Of a stretch of 64,000 bases of DNA, positions 34,762-46,070 are shown one piece after another. Source of the DNA: Prostheceraeus crozeri (taxonomy: Eukaryota; Platyhelminthes; Polycladida; Euryleptidae); contig CAJQUW010000498.1 of assembly GCA_907163375.1 (NCBI GenBank), positions 62,001 to 126,000 of the forward strand, read 5' to 3'. Each line of letters starts with the position of its first letter. The stretch's first letter is position 1. A model generated the notes under the pieces. It was not told the DNA's origin and did not search any database. It was given only the letters and a program-made list of their open reading frames with translations. A program made the translations under genes and the position numbers.

Positions 34762-34868
34762 CACGGTATGCCATTGTCTTATTATACAGTCACATAGTTT
34801 CGGGCATATACGGTATGCCGTCCGTATTCTATTGAAAATCAGTCATTGGGCATGCATGGTATGCCCTC
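34762..34868. repeat. Three GGTATGCC mini-hairpins
   Basis: GGCACACGGTATGCC, GGGCATATACGGTATGCC and GGGCATGCATGGTATGCCC lie within about 105 bp, just left of the piggyBac element. Each can fold on itself. Possibly a small local repeat. Confidence 0.5.
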
Positions 34869-35473
34869 GGTTTTGAACTGCAATGATCGCTATTTTCCTG
34901 CCGTAGAGAAAATGTTAAACATATTTTTTACAAAATGTTTTGAACATGTTTTTTGTAAAAATGCGTTTAACCCGCATTTGATCGGCAAAAATTACATACG
35001 TTGCGTTTCAATGGGGACACTTTTGTCCAACCGTCATTTAGCCAACAAGCCGCAGCCATTGCTCATTAAATCCTTATGCCAGACCAGATACTTTTAAGAA
35101 TTAACTCCCAATATATGATAAGACCAATATCAACCTTGTGTTGCAATATTAATTCACCCGTTTATTCCCCTAATAATCTATGAATGCCAATTGATAGGAT
35201 TATATAGGCCTACAGAACCTGCATTTTCTGATTATAAAATAAAACGCTGTGCATAAACAAAGAATCTACTAAAAATATGTGGAACATCTTGCACAAAATG
35301 TCTGAACTACCGGGGGCAATCAATAAACCCAAAGTGTAATAAACCTATTAGCGAGAGACACAAGCTACGGAAAGTTGTAATGTGTGTTCTTTGCAAACAA
35401 AGCCATCGCAGTCAGCGCATTTCGTAGAACATTTCTTGCGATCTGCAGTGCATCTCACACACAAACCTCTTTT

Positions 35474-36651
35474 CTACGCTTGTGTTGAGCTGACTGGGCT
35501 TCGCAGCAAAACAACGGATTCTCTGCGATGTATGTGAGGACTAATGAGAGCTTTTCCCAACTCCAAAAGATACAATCGGCGACGATGCAACTTTCGGCTA
35601 TTCCATTGAGGATCGAATAAAGAGTGAATCACGAAAGCACTGAAGGCTGACAAATCCAGTAAATTACAAAAGACGATCACATGCCACCTTCGCGATTTGA
35701 ACTTGACGGTGTAGGTCATCAGTCGATCGTCAGCCGCATCTACACCGCCTTTCGTCTGATTGTAGTACATGACCACATCAGGCTTCTGCTTCTCCGTCGA
35801 TAGATCTGGAACGCTCTTCCTGTGAGTGGTTGAAAAGAGATTGACGACCTTGTTCCTCTTTGCGACGTACGAAACAAGAAGAACTTTGCAGTTATCGACA
35901 CTGTTGATGGCCTGGATGTTTGAATATAAAGTTCTTTGGTGATGAGAAGCCATAAGACTGGGAAGCTCACGACGGTTTGCTCTGACTGTTCCAACGAGAG
36001 TCATACCTCTTTCGAAGAGTTGTCGCGCAAGACTGATTGAAGTAAAGAAATTATTGCAAGTGACATTTCTTCCAGTTTGTCTGAGAAAATCAGTAAGAGA
36101 GAGAACAACGTGCTCACCGAAAGGGACTTCACGAGTTTCATCCCGTCCACAATAAAACTGTAAATTGCAGCAGTAGTAATTGTCAGAGTCACACACAAGC
36201 CAAAATTTTAGACCATACTTAGCCGGCTTGGATGGCATATACTGTCTATAACGGCATCGGCCGCGGTAAGGATATAACTGCTCATCCACAGTTATAGAGG
36301 CGCCTGGTACATAAGCGCTTTGACTGTGTTGAACAAAACCGTCGATTAGCAATCTCACAGCCGCCAGCTTATCTCTCGTAAGTCTAGAAGATCGGGTTTC
36401 GACATTGTCAAAACGAAGAATTCCCCTGATGTGCTTGAATCGATTTAGGCTCATCGTTTTCGGGAAGATAGGACGGCCATGAGAAGGAGACCAAAGCTCA
36501 TCAGTGGCCTCTCCGGCTGATCGATAGACTGCTCGTAGAAGAAGCAATCCGATAAAAGCCCGCATCTCAATCAAATCTAGAGGATTGTAGTCTTCGCCAA
36601 ATGTTCTTCGACCTTGACGGTTGGTCTCCACCACGATTGTCTCCATCATGT
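35474..36651 (-). pseudogene. piggyBac transposase, exon 2 (catalytic domain), mutated
   Basis: The exon begins after acceptor TTTTCAG, and the first codon is completed from exon 1 (SV-D-MMETIVVETN). It holds the DDE_Tnp_1_7 domain: TVDEQLYPYRGR gives the first catalytic Asp and KGGVDAADDR the third. The second, normally CDN, here reads TCNNFFTS, so Asp is replaced by Asn. The codon is AAT after TGC, as expected of CpG decay of GAT. The protein stops at TAG (35474-35476). The same frame continues with the C-terminal Cys-rich zinc-binding domain (LCVRC, KKCSTKCADC, FVCKEH) to about 35342. Loss of both the catalytic Asp and the end-binding domain makes the enzyme inactive. Confidence 0.9.
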
Positions 36652-37029
36652 CTGAAAACATGTCATAACTTTAGGCCTGCAGTATCAACATTATAGGCTA
36701 CATGCAGTATGCTATGCATGTATATATACATTTATTTGCTGCAGATATTCTGCTGTAGCTTTTAGGAAAATTACACAACACTAATCTTATCATTAGGCTT
36801 ACGAGAATTTTGTGACTGTCTGCTGTATGAAAGAAGAAAGCAGTCATTGCAATGTATGCTCATATGATAAATAGGCTACATCTATAGACCAACATAATTC
36901 GGTGGTAAGTATCTTCATGTATAGCTACAATAATTTCATGTGTACATAATAGAAATCGCTCACAGCTTCGCTGTCAATAAATATATGGGCCATATCGTCC
37001 AATATATGCAAGTATGAATTTTCACTTAC

Positions 37030-37450
37030 CAACCGATAAAAATATAAGGAAACTGTCAAATATTGGAGCATCCCTGATTCTTTGATGCGCATAAGCCGTC
37101 AAACCAGGAGCCGGCTGCAAAATATTTGCCACTGATTCACGACCGGGTGTAGGTGTAGTTTCATCAATCACTTGCCAAATAGTACCATCCCTGCCTGTCA
37201 ATTGACGCATAGTTGCACTGTCTTCTGGATCGTAATTGTCCTCGTCAGGAATGTCATTGTCATCACTTTCGGATTCCAAAATTCCGTCCTCGTGTAATGA
37301 GTGGTTCAAAATCGAAATATCATCATGGATGTCATCGGTGATTGAAGCATCGCTTTCGTTATCACTGTCACTTTCATTCTCATTTGCAGCAGCTAGGTGC
37401 CTCAGTGCACCCTGTTTTGCTAGGCGCGACATCGTAAATGGAAAAATCAA
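37030..37450 (-). pseudogene. piggyBac transposase, exon 1 (acidic N-terminus)
   Basis: It starts at ATG 37450, or more likely at the second ATG 37432 (MSRLAKQG). Residues 20-80 are very acidic with SDSDNESD and ESESDDNDIPDEDNYDPED, usual for piggyBac N-termini. GRDGTIWQVI and APIFDSFLIFL lead into the catalytic part. The donor G|GTAAGT at 37029 and the acceptor at 36652 define a 378-bp intron, and the join restores FLIFLSVDMMETIV with correct phase. No stop occurs in this exon. Transcription would start within the right end of the element. Confidence 0.85.
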
Positions 37451-37809
37451 TCCATTGTTTACATTTTTAGCGTCTGCAAAAGTATATTGCAGTGCAATTA
37501 GGTCAACCGCAATGACGTTTAGACTTCCTTAATTGTAATTGGTTGATTGGTTTCCTCAACGATAGTTCATGTGTAGTAATTCAATCACTACAAAACATAG
37601 CATTTAAGAAGGACACTTTTGTCCCCGCTGAAACGCAATGAGCTATTTGCCTTTTATTCGATATCTATGAGCTATATTCCAAAAAAATCTATGGTTAATT
37701 TGTTGACTATCAGACAAGTAAAGTCATGAAGTTTCGTCTTATGATTTTATCATCTCTCCAGTAAGGGTATCGAAGGACATTTTTGTCCGCTTGAACAAAT
37801 GCGGGTTAA

Positions 37810-40141
37810 TGCCCTTGCATTCGATTAAAACAATGTAGGTCTACGCTTATCAATTATATCCCCTAATAAATAGATTCAGCATTTACAATCAAAAATAAGT
37901 CATTATTTATCAAAATTCGATTAAATGTTTTTCGAGAAAGAAATTTTATTCAATTTTTAAATGAAATTTGAGAATAGTGATATCGTATGTATTATGGTCC
38001 GTTAGTGGCCTAAATAAATAGTGTTACTTTACTAAACAGTAGACAAGAACTGACATTGAATTTACTTTATCGAAAGATTTAAGAAACTATACACGTTTAG
38101 ATAATATAGGATGTAGGCCTACTGCCCACATCCTACGATAGTGATGCATTTAAGAAATAATGGAAATGCTGATCATGAAGTAAATTAAATGACTCTTTGC
38201 ATTTTATTAAGTAATAACAAAGTGCGTGATGCTGAAATAATTTAGGGCATGTTCGTGATGCAATAAATCTTAATAATATATCTTCTTAATTATAAATCCA
38301 TCCTCATTGTTATACCGGTACAGCAAATTTTGTAGTTCAGTTGTTTGCAAAGAAAACGCATTTTTCGATCACATATGCTTATAAGCGTCGTTTTTCATGC
38401 AGAATATTTCACTTATCTACCACTTCTCCCATAGTTCCATCGTCCTTTTGAAATATCTAAGAAAATTAAAACAGCATTCAAAACATTCAACATATCATGT
38501 CCATGATCTTTCAAATGATTGCACTCGATAGGTGATCCATTTTGATGTAGTCTAATGTAGAGATAAAGAACTCTCCAAAGCTTTTAGTTAAAAATTATTT
38601 TCATTAAAAAATTCAGTTTACAAGACCGAGAGGTGTGTCCAGCACCTCGCGGTCGATGGTAGAGAACTGGCATAAAGTTGTATGATGTTTCGGTTGTATT
38701 CTCTTGGGGAGGAATTCAACATGCCAGGGGTTCAGGAATACAGTTCGAAGAAGGATGTGGGAGGAATGAGTTTTGAATGAACAAGATCTTTTGATTTCCT
38801 CCTAAACAAAAAATTGCGACTGCAGTCATCGTCTTTGGTCATTACATGTAGGCTGCAATCTTTCTTGATAGCACTTTCTAAATGCACGTACATATGCACA
38901 CTTCCTGATTAGTTACCTGAAAAGTCTGTATTTGAAAATATGTGCTGTTAATTTGATTAAGCATACTTTCAACGTTTAGGGAGGCATCTGAGCAAAAAGG
39001 TAGAGAACCACTGATTATAGCATTGAAAAAGTTACATAAATAATCACTTCCTAAAAAACATGTTTAAAACACACTGTTGGTGCAAGGTGCTTCTGAATAG
39101 GCCTAATAGTTCGTGCGTTGCGCAATCAAGTTTTGCAACGAAAGATGCACGAATGACCTAGAATTTGGTTGTATTTGTTGCTATGGGGATAAACTAAGAT
39201 ATGCATAATTTTAAAGAAAAACTGTCAATTGATCTATTCATAATTCGAATAAATGACAGGTTTTGTGTTTGTACGTCACATTTTGGAGATTACTTTTCAT
39301 GTGACCTTGGATCGAAAGCAAATGCCAACAATTTATCTGAACTTCTATTATGGCAATGACTTAATAAACGTTGAATGCCTAATGCATTTCGATTATAAAT
39401 TTTTTATGGAAATTTTACGATTTTTCTGACATTTTCAAGGATCATCATAAAATCTAAAAATAGAATGTTTTCTGATCAAAATGCGCAATAATTGACCCCA
39501 TAAATGAAAAATTCAGATAATTTTGATGCAGAAAACACTAAAAGAAATGAATTAATTATTTGTTTGATTTTTCCACTCCATGTCACATTTCGCGTGGAAT
39601 TGCCCATTTAATTACAACATTGATTCATCATGGGGAAATATATTCGTTGAAGCACAGTACCAGATGCAGCCTAAGACCACTCAGATTTTTGCTTCATCAG
39701 AATTTGATATCAATACATCGTCTATGTTCCACGGATGACTTCGTTGACTTTTGCTGTGAGAGTCGTTTACACGATCTAGCGCTACACGATGGATGTTCCA
39801 TTGTCTTTAAATGCAATGGCCTTACTATTGGTCTGAAATAAACTATAAAGCCTTAAGACGAATCTATTGAGTCAAAATTGCATCATTCTCATTCTGATAA
39901 AATTTTGGCCAATTTGACAAATATAACATGAAATAATAATAATAATGATTATCAAGCGTATTTTACTCAGTATAGTCATTACTATCAGATATATCGAAGC
40001 GAAAAACACAATGCCAGTGCAATTACATGCAATAATTAGCTCTGAGTTTATAGGCCCATAGCATAATATCATAAAACTCAACATATGGTGTCAATTTTCA
40101 CTACTTAATATCATAGAAGACATCTTATTCAAGACACGTTA
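37810..40141. other. Intergenic, no supported feature
   Basis: Very AT-rich, with no recognisable gene, transposon end or RNA gene. A few AAT triplet runs lie near 39930. Confidence 0.5.
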
Positions 40142-40750
40142 GGGCCTGCCATGGCTATAGATATAAAAATTACCGGAAAAATATAAATTACATTTTCCGG
40201 TAATTTTTCCGGAAAAATTGGAAAAATATGGAAAAATAAAAAAATTTCCTGTCAACGAAAAATATTCCATCTAAGTAAATTTGCAATATAGTGTTGATTA
40301 GGTAAATTATACGGTATCTCACTTTGAATGAAACAAGTATTATGGTACAGCAACATATGTGCAATTTTTATTTGAGAGACTGGTAAATTAGGCTTAATTT
40401 AAATTAATCAAATACGGGAAGACACAACTAGGAGTATTAAACAAACACGGATATATCGTGAAATTTACTCGACAAGAAATAGAGATGAATATATTGGGCC
40501 TATATGAGGGAGAAGGATGTCAAGGCATTCTATGATTTTGACCTTGATTTGGACATGAATAAGCCTAAATAATCTACCGATACTTGAAAACATCACCTAA
40601 TTACAAAAATCTCTATTTCTTGATTAAAACAAAAAAAATCAGTAGTCTAACAATTGGAGGCTAACAAAGTTGGATAACAAAATTATATACTCTTACAAAT
40701 CTTCAATAAAGAAATACAATACCATATGAAGTCTTTCACTGTGCTTGAGG

Positions 40751-40930
40751 TTATGTCTTTTTTGCTACCTTTTTCAAAAAGGATTCACGCTCTAACTCGC
40801 AGAATACACAGATAGTTCTCCTCCTTGTAGAGCCAGAGGCCAGCTCCGGCTCCTTGACGCGTGTGCAGACAGCACGGTTTACTATGTCGATTTCCTCCAC
40901 TTCTGGAAATTGATAGCTACTCACGAGAAT
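40751..40930 (-). pseudogene. hAT transposase remnant, last exon
   Basis: The acceptor CACTTTCAG before 40930 opens a frame ILVSSYQFPEVEEIDIVNR ending in a short Cys-containing tail (ICVFCELE) and a stop. It continues the C-terminal module of the exon at 41477: there GNWVCVEY and, after a shift, ITEFIEGDQITVKFLKK, here FPEVEEID. The intron would be 41476-40931 with donor AG|GTAAGA. The junction is off by one within an A8 run, so a homopolymer slip has probably occurred. The function of this C-terminal module is unknown to me. Confidence 0.55.
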
Positions 40931-41476
40931 CTGAAAGTGAAACAAATATCAAAGAACACGATATAATATGAACATTTAACAAATGTTCTGGGATTTATAC
41001 GAATAATAATTACATACTTTTTTGTGAGCATTTCATTAAAATCATATTATATATTATTTATCATATTATCTATTATATTATTAGATCATATTATTTAGTG
41101 AATAAACAATCTCGTAGACCTAAAGAATTGTTTGTTGAAAATATCTTCTATTTTATTCACTGTTATTTTTCCTAAGTCTGTACGTACCTAATTCTACATG
41201 CGGATACAATATGAGCTGAGTTTACTACGTTCATTCATGAAAGACAGCTATTCAAAGTAAGCCAATTTAAATTAAATTATAGTAAATGAATTGATTTGCC
41301 TTCAAATTATTATAATCATTCAAAGGCAAATCAATTGCGATAATAATTCAATTTTATATGGTCAGTAGGATATTCATAATGCCAGTTTGTCCAGATTGTA
41401 CGAGATAAAGCTAAGGTACTGTGTGTTAAATCTAGGCTATCATACCGATATATATTTATATGTATATGTCTCTTAC

Positions 41477-42647
41477 CTTTTTTTTAGAAATTTAACAGTG
41501 ATTTGGTCACCTTCAATAAATTCGGTGATTCGGTCGCCTACAATACTCCTCGGCGACTGCGTTGATTTTGCATCATGTACTCTACACAGACCCAATTACC
41601 AACTTCAATTGTTTCTTCCACCATTTCCACATTGTCATTGTCATCCTCTTCACTGCAGCTTCCGACATCTTGGTCAAATTCAACAACTTGCTCTTCATCA
41701 TCTTCCTTATTTGTTGTATCGTCAGCATCCACAATTGCTGGTTCAGTGCCGACTTCAATAAGATCGGGAACTGTCAGGGCCTGGTGTTGCTTCTGATCAG
41801 CTTTACGTTTATTAGCAAAATGCCTCACCTTGATATTATAACTCACTTTTGTAAGTTTTGCAGAGCGATCATTTGTAAGGCGATTTCTTTTTTTCGTCTT
41901 TTGCATGCCATATTCTTTGTTGGATCTCTCTAAACAAGCCACAGATGCTGGAAGACTGAGAAGTTGTCTAGCGACTGGCGCTAACACTCTGTGGCCACAA
42001 AAAGTATTCCACCATTGTGGTGGATCCGTTTCATCTTCAATCATAGACCAGTAAAGTTCATTACTATAAACTGGCCCATCTCGAGATTTGAAAGCAATAA
42101 AATCCTTCATGACTAAATCGTTAGTTACACCGAGCATCTCAGCAATTTTAACGATTTCCTTGATAGCCTGCGCATGTTCAACTTCGTCCAAGTCATCCCC
42201 GCAGAATCTTGGGTCCAGAAGATTGGCTGCCATCTGAGTTGATCGCACTGAGAATTCTCTTCTTTCTCGAATAGCCGCTCTGAGTAGATCTGCTTCGTCT
42301 TTGGTCAATGGGCAGTTTGCCTCCCGCAAGCTATTTTCTACACAGTGTTCGATGTAGCGCCAAAGTCGGGGGAGAACAGAAACTCGTACTAAGTTTCCTT
42401 CAACTTCCTTTATCGCATTCCGTATTGGCTCAAGAAGTTTTGCAGAAAATTCGACGAGAGGCCGGAGATAATCGGTATCGAAGCACATGTCCTTTAGATG
42501 CTGGTGGCTCCGTACTTCACGGCAACATCGTGGATCAGAAATGGCAATGCGCAATTGATTTTGCAACCTAAGATTGCGCTTCATCATCTCGTATTGAGAA
42601 TTTTTAGTTAAATGAATAGACGAAATGATCCTAATTCTCTGATTCAT
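41477..42647 (-). pseudogene. hAT-family transposase, C-terminal half
   Basis: A 369-codon open frame (42647-41538) carries the hAT C-terminal dimerisation region: WWNTFCG, LPASVACLERSNKEYG, KKRNRL and KLTKVSYNIKV at about residues 215-275. An upstream Leu/Glu-rich helical part comes first, and an acidic stretch follows. The N-terminal zinc finger and most of the catalytic RNase H fold are missing, and the frame is closed upstream by TAA without a plausible splice acceptor. The frame ends TTG TAG, but a one-base shift continues with GDRITEFIEGDQ, so the real gene ran on. hAT enzymes cut and paste elements with 8-bp duplications. This copy is dead. Confidence 0.8.
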
Positions 42648-43519
42648 CCGTTTTTCATAGACGAAGTCAATCGCTTCAATAGTTCGAAAGAGTTATTATT
42701 TTAGTTATTCAATTTTCGAAAGAGCTGTTAGAGCTATATGTTTCAAATACATGAAACAGCTATCATTGCAAAAAAAGATAAATATAGTAAGCAATTATTA
42801 TTAAACATGTATTTAGGCCTATTTCATTCGACCCTGATAATGCAGCACGCTCTCATTCAATATTTAGGTTTAGGCCTTGTTCTGAGAGCTTATATTTTCA
42901 GATGACATTCTCGAGAAGTACAACATTGAGGATTCATAGTAGGCTACAACATTAATGAAATAGTAGGCTACACGGCGTGACGGCTCACGCTTCTATACGG
43001 TTATAAATCTTATAATTAATAAGAATGATTCATGATAATGAAAATTGAAATATTTAATTTACCATTACAAAATTTTACAAAATTTAGGGCTACTATTAAA
43101 GAAATTAAAGCAAAAACGTTTAGTTAAACTTCGCAGATAAACACATTATTATGCTCTCTATTACACTGAACAGCAACCAAATTTTTATTGGAATAAATTG
43201 TATCATTTCTGGTTAATTCGGGTGTGCTGAACACGATGGTGAGCTTCATTTTAACGTCACAGATCAGGATTTTGAGAAAAATTTATTTACTTTTTATTAC
43301 GGTTGCTGGGTTTTCTGTATGATATATTTCTTAAGTTGCAAATATGTTTTCAAATTTATTCTAGTAAGCCATAGACAGTTTTTCTAGTTTAGGCAAATCC
43401 CCTGAATATCACCACATTTCCCATTGTCAAAAGAAATAATTTGGTAGATGTTAAATTTTTTATATCAACAAAGTACAAGTATGTATCTCGACTAGGCTAT
43501 ATACAGGTAGAAAACATGA

Positions 43520-45301
43520 CTATACAGAAAAGTATTTGGAGTCAGAGATGCTTCTTCTGTGCTTTCGTCTATGTTCAGTTTGGTGATCTTCCCGCATTAG
43601 TGTCCAGCAGTAATCGGCTAACATCACTGGAGTCCACTGAGAACTGTACCTCCTCTCCATACTTGCAATAGCCTGGTCAAATTGTTCACCATGTTCATCA
43701 CTCACATCACAATTGTTATCAGGGAAAACGTCCAAATGTGAGTGAAGAAAATGAAGCTTCAGGGACATGGTGGCACCCAGTCTTTGAAAATCAAGCACCA
43801 GCTTCTCAATTATCTCTTTGAAATGAGGATTGCGATTCCTGCCAAGAAAGCCGTCAACAACAGACCGGAATGATTCCCAGGCAGCCAGTTCTGTTTCAGA
43901 ACTGGTGAACGAAGAATCATTCAGGCACTGGCGAATCTGTGGTCCTACAAAGACGCCAGCATCAATCTTCGCTGATGAAAGTTTAGGAAATTTCTCCTTG
44001 AAAGTAGTGATTGTTTGGCTGCTGTTCTTTTTCAGAGCTTTGACGAACTGACTCATTAATCCCAGCTTGATGTGTAAGGGAGGTAAGATGATCTTGTCTC
44101 AGTGGACTAAAGGCTCATTGACAATATTCTTTTCGCCAAGTACGAAGCTCTCACGCGGTTTCCAATCCTTCTTGACAGTGGTTGGCCTTGTCACGACTGT
44201 CCCATTCGCAAATGAAGCACTGAAACTTAGGCCAACCTGTTTGCATTCCAGTAACAATAGCGAGGACCTTTAAATCAAATCTTCCATTGATGATCAACGT
44301 ATTTCAAAACTTGCAAAATTCGAGCAAGGTTTTCATACGTCTCCTTGATCTGAGTAGAGTAGGCAACAGGAATGGATGGAAGCTGATTGTCAATATAGAT
44401 CAATGCTGCCTTTATGCGATATTTTGAACCATCGATGAAGAGTCTCCACTCACATGGCTGCATGGCTGGTGTCTCGTCTTGAATTTAGAGAAACGTCCGT
44501 TGATGTCGTTGCAATAGCAGAGATCGCCTGTAAACAATGAAAATATTGTTGGAATATACTGTATATAGCATTCGTGGTTTTTGTTTTGTTATACCTACCT
44601 TCCATCGTAAAGAGATGTTTCAAATCATCCGTCTGCTTCCGAAAGTGTGAAATGGTAACACCATCCTCCAGTCATCCCATCTCCTTGAAGCGTTAGGCCG
44701 AAATTTCTGCTTTCTCCTTTGATAACTCCATGTCTCGTACGTAATCATTCAATTGGGCCTGATTCCATTTGCGCAGGGAGTAGAATTCTTGATCGGGAAG
44801 GTAATCTTGGTCGCTTTCTATATCACCGGTACTAGTCATTGGATCTTCTATGTCTGGCAGATGCATTGGGGTATGGGAACAGGTACGTACATCATCAGAA
44901 TGCGGTACGGGACGATTAGATGAAGTGTCAACAGGATAAGTCACTTTCTTCAAGGAATTTTTGTTTCTATTCCTCGGTTTCTCGACACTGCGGAAATAAC
45001 AGTCAGAACGCCAACGGTGATCCTTTTGCTCACGCCACATCATAGGAATTCCAAATGGCATTTTCTTCAACTTGCCGCGATGCCACATTGATAAACTGCC
45101 ATAGCAAACTTTGCAAAAAATTTTAGGTGCCCAAGTTTTGTAACTTTCCTGGTCTCCAATTTTGCATGGATGAAAATAAGCTGCATATAACTGTTGTAAT
45201 CTTGGGTTAGTCGAAATTGGCCTAAGATCAGCTTCATTTTTATACTCCCCGCATATACAACAAAAGAACTTGGTCTGATTTACACTATCGTTCCGACTCA
45301 T
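43520..45301 (-). pseudogene. Degraded repetitive gene of an uncharacterised multi-copy animal family
   Basis: Minus-strand pieces in several frames line up into one long protein. MSRNDSVNQTKFFCCICGEY starts at 45301, followed by two CxxC pairs, PFGIPMMWREQKDHRW and LNDYVRDMELSKEKAE. After two stops there is a splice donor G|GTAGGT near 44602, then an acceptor TTTACAG near 44527. Then come CEWRLFIDGSKYRIKAALIY (44453 on), SIPVAYSTQIKETYEN, a KFQCFICEWDSRD stretch, and the open frame 44056-43520 (FVGPQIRQCL, MSLKLHFLHSHLD, DYCWTLMRED). From memory this order matches a multi-copy family found in aphid, hydra and other animal genomes. I do not know its enzymatic activity. At least three stops and two shifts make it dead. 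Confidence 0.7.
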
Positions 45302-46070
45302 TTTCTAACCTGCAATGATTAAGCGGAACAGTCTGTCCAGTGCTTCGGCTACGTGAGATTCAAATGTCAGCCAATAGCAATACGATTGAACTGTGATTGG
45401 CTGATTCACTGGGTATGCGCCATGAGTTGAGATTGAATTAATGAATATAGTACGTAGCTATGAAAATGGCTTCGTGTAATGTCGACTAGGCCCATGCATG
45501 CATGTGTACACGGCACGAATGCCCTGAACAGCAGGACTAAAATATAGTTGCGCTGAATTGCTTAGAATCTAATTCAATGCTAATTTTTATGGATTCAATT
45601 AAGGACTTCAACAAAAATTGGGGGGCCTACTGATCTGTGTATCAAAATTCACAAAGGTTTTGAAGAAATACATGATTTTGCATAAATATTGATGCATTAT
45701 TTACCAGGGAACTTGATCTGTTGGAGCAAAATGAATAGCACCATTGTTCTTAGGATGCTCGAAATACCCAGAAAAAGTTGGTTTCATGCGAATAAAATTT
45801 TTTTCTTCTGCATTTGTGAATCAGTGTTATGATAGCAAATACTTCTCTTCCTTTGAAGCTATGGCTGTCATATGCAGTCGTATGATACAAACCGCAATGT
45901 TGTTATTTTATCTTTTTCAAATTACTAATGAAGTGATTCATCAAAATACAGAAATTGAACGGAAAAATTACAAGTGGAAAAATATTATATTTTCCCGGCA
46001 ATTTTTCCGGAAAAATTACCGGAAAAATTTCCAGAAAATTTTCCATATCATATCCTTAGCCATGGCCCGC

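Larger units (their letters stand above)
34971..37805 (-). mobile_element. Complete piggyBac element, 2835 bp, TTAA target duplication
   Basis: The left end is TTAA|CCCGCATTTG (TTAA at 34967-34970) and the right end CAAATGCGGG|TTAA (TTAA at 37806-37809). A 10-bp perfect terminal inverted repeat starting CCC and flanked by TTAA is diagnostic for piggyBac. Inverted subterminal repeats of about 28 bp lie at 35001-35028 (TTGCGTTTCAATGGGGACAC...) and 37611-37638. Each contains a GGACA-N4-TGTCC palindrome, and a third copy is at 37774-37787. The element holds one intron-containing transposase gene on the minus strand. Both ends are intact, so it could still be moved in trans. Confidence 0.95.
40142..46070 (-). 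mobile_element. hAT-like composite region with long inverted repeats
   Basis: The left end GGGCCTGCCATGGCTA at 40142 and the right end, in reverse complement GCGGGCCATGGCTA from 46070, start inverted repeats of roughly 90 bp. The core is an exact 28-bp inverted match at 40193-40220 and 45999-46026, built from repeated CCGGAAAAATTA words. Inside, all on the minus strand, are a hAT transposase remnant (40751-42647) and the wreck of a second, unrelated repetitive gene (43520-45301). I found no 8-bp target duplication, so the outer limits are approximate and a chance pairing of two separate elements is possible. Confidence 0.6.
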
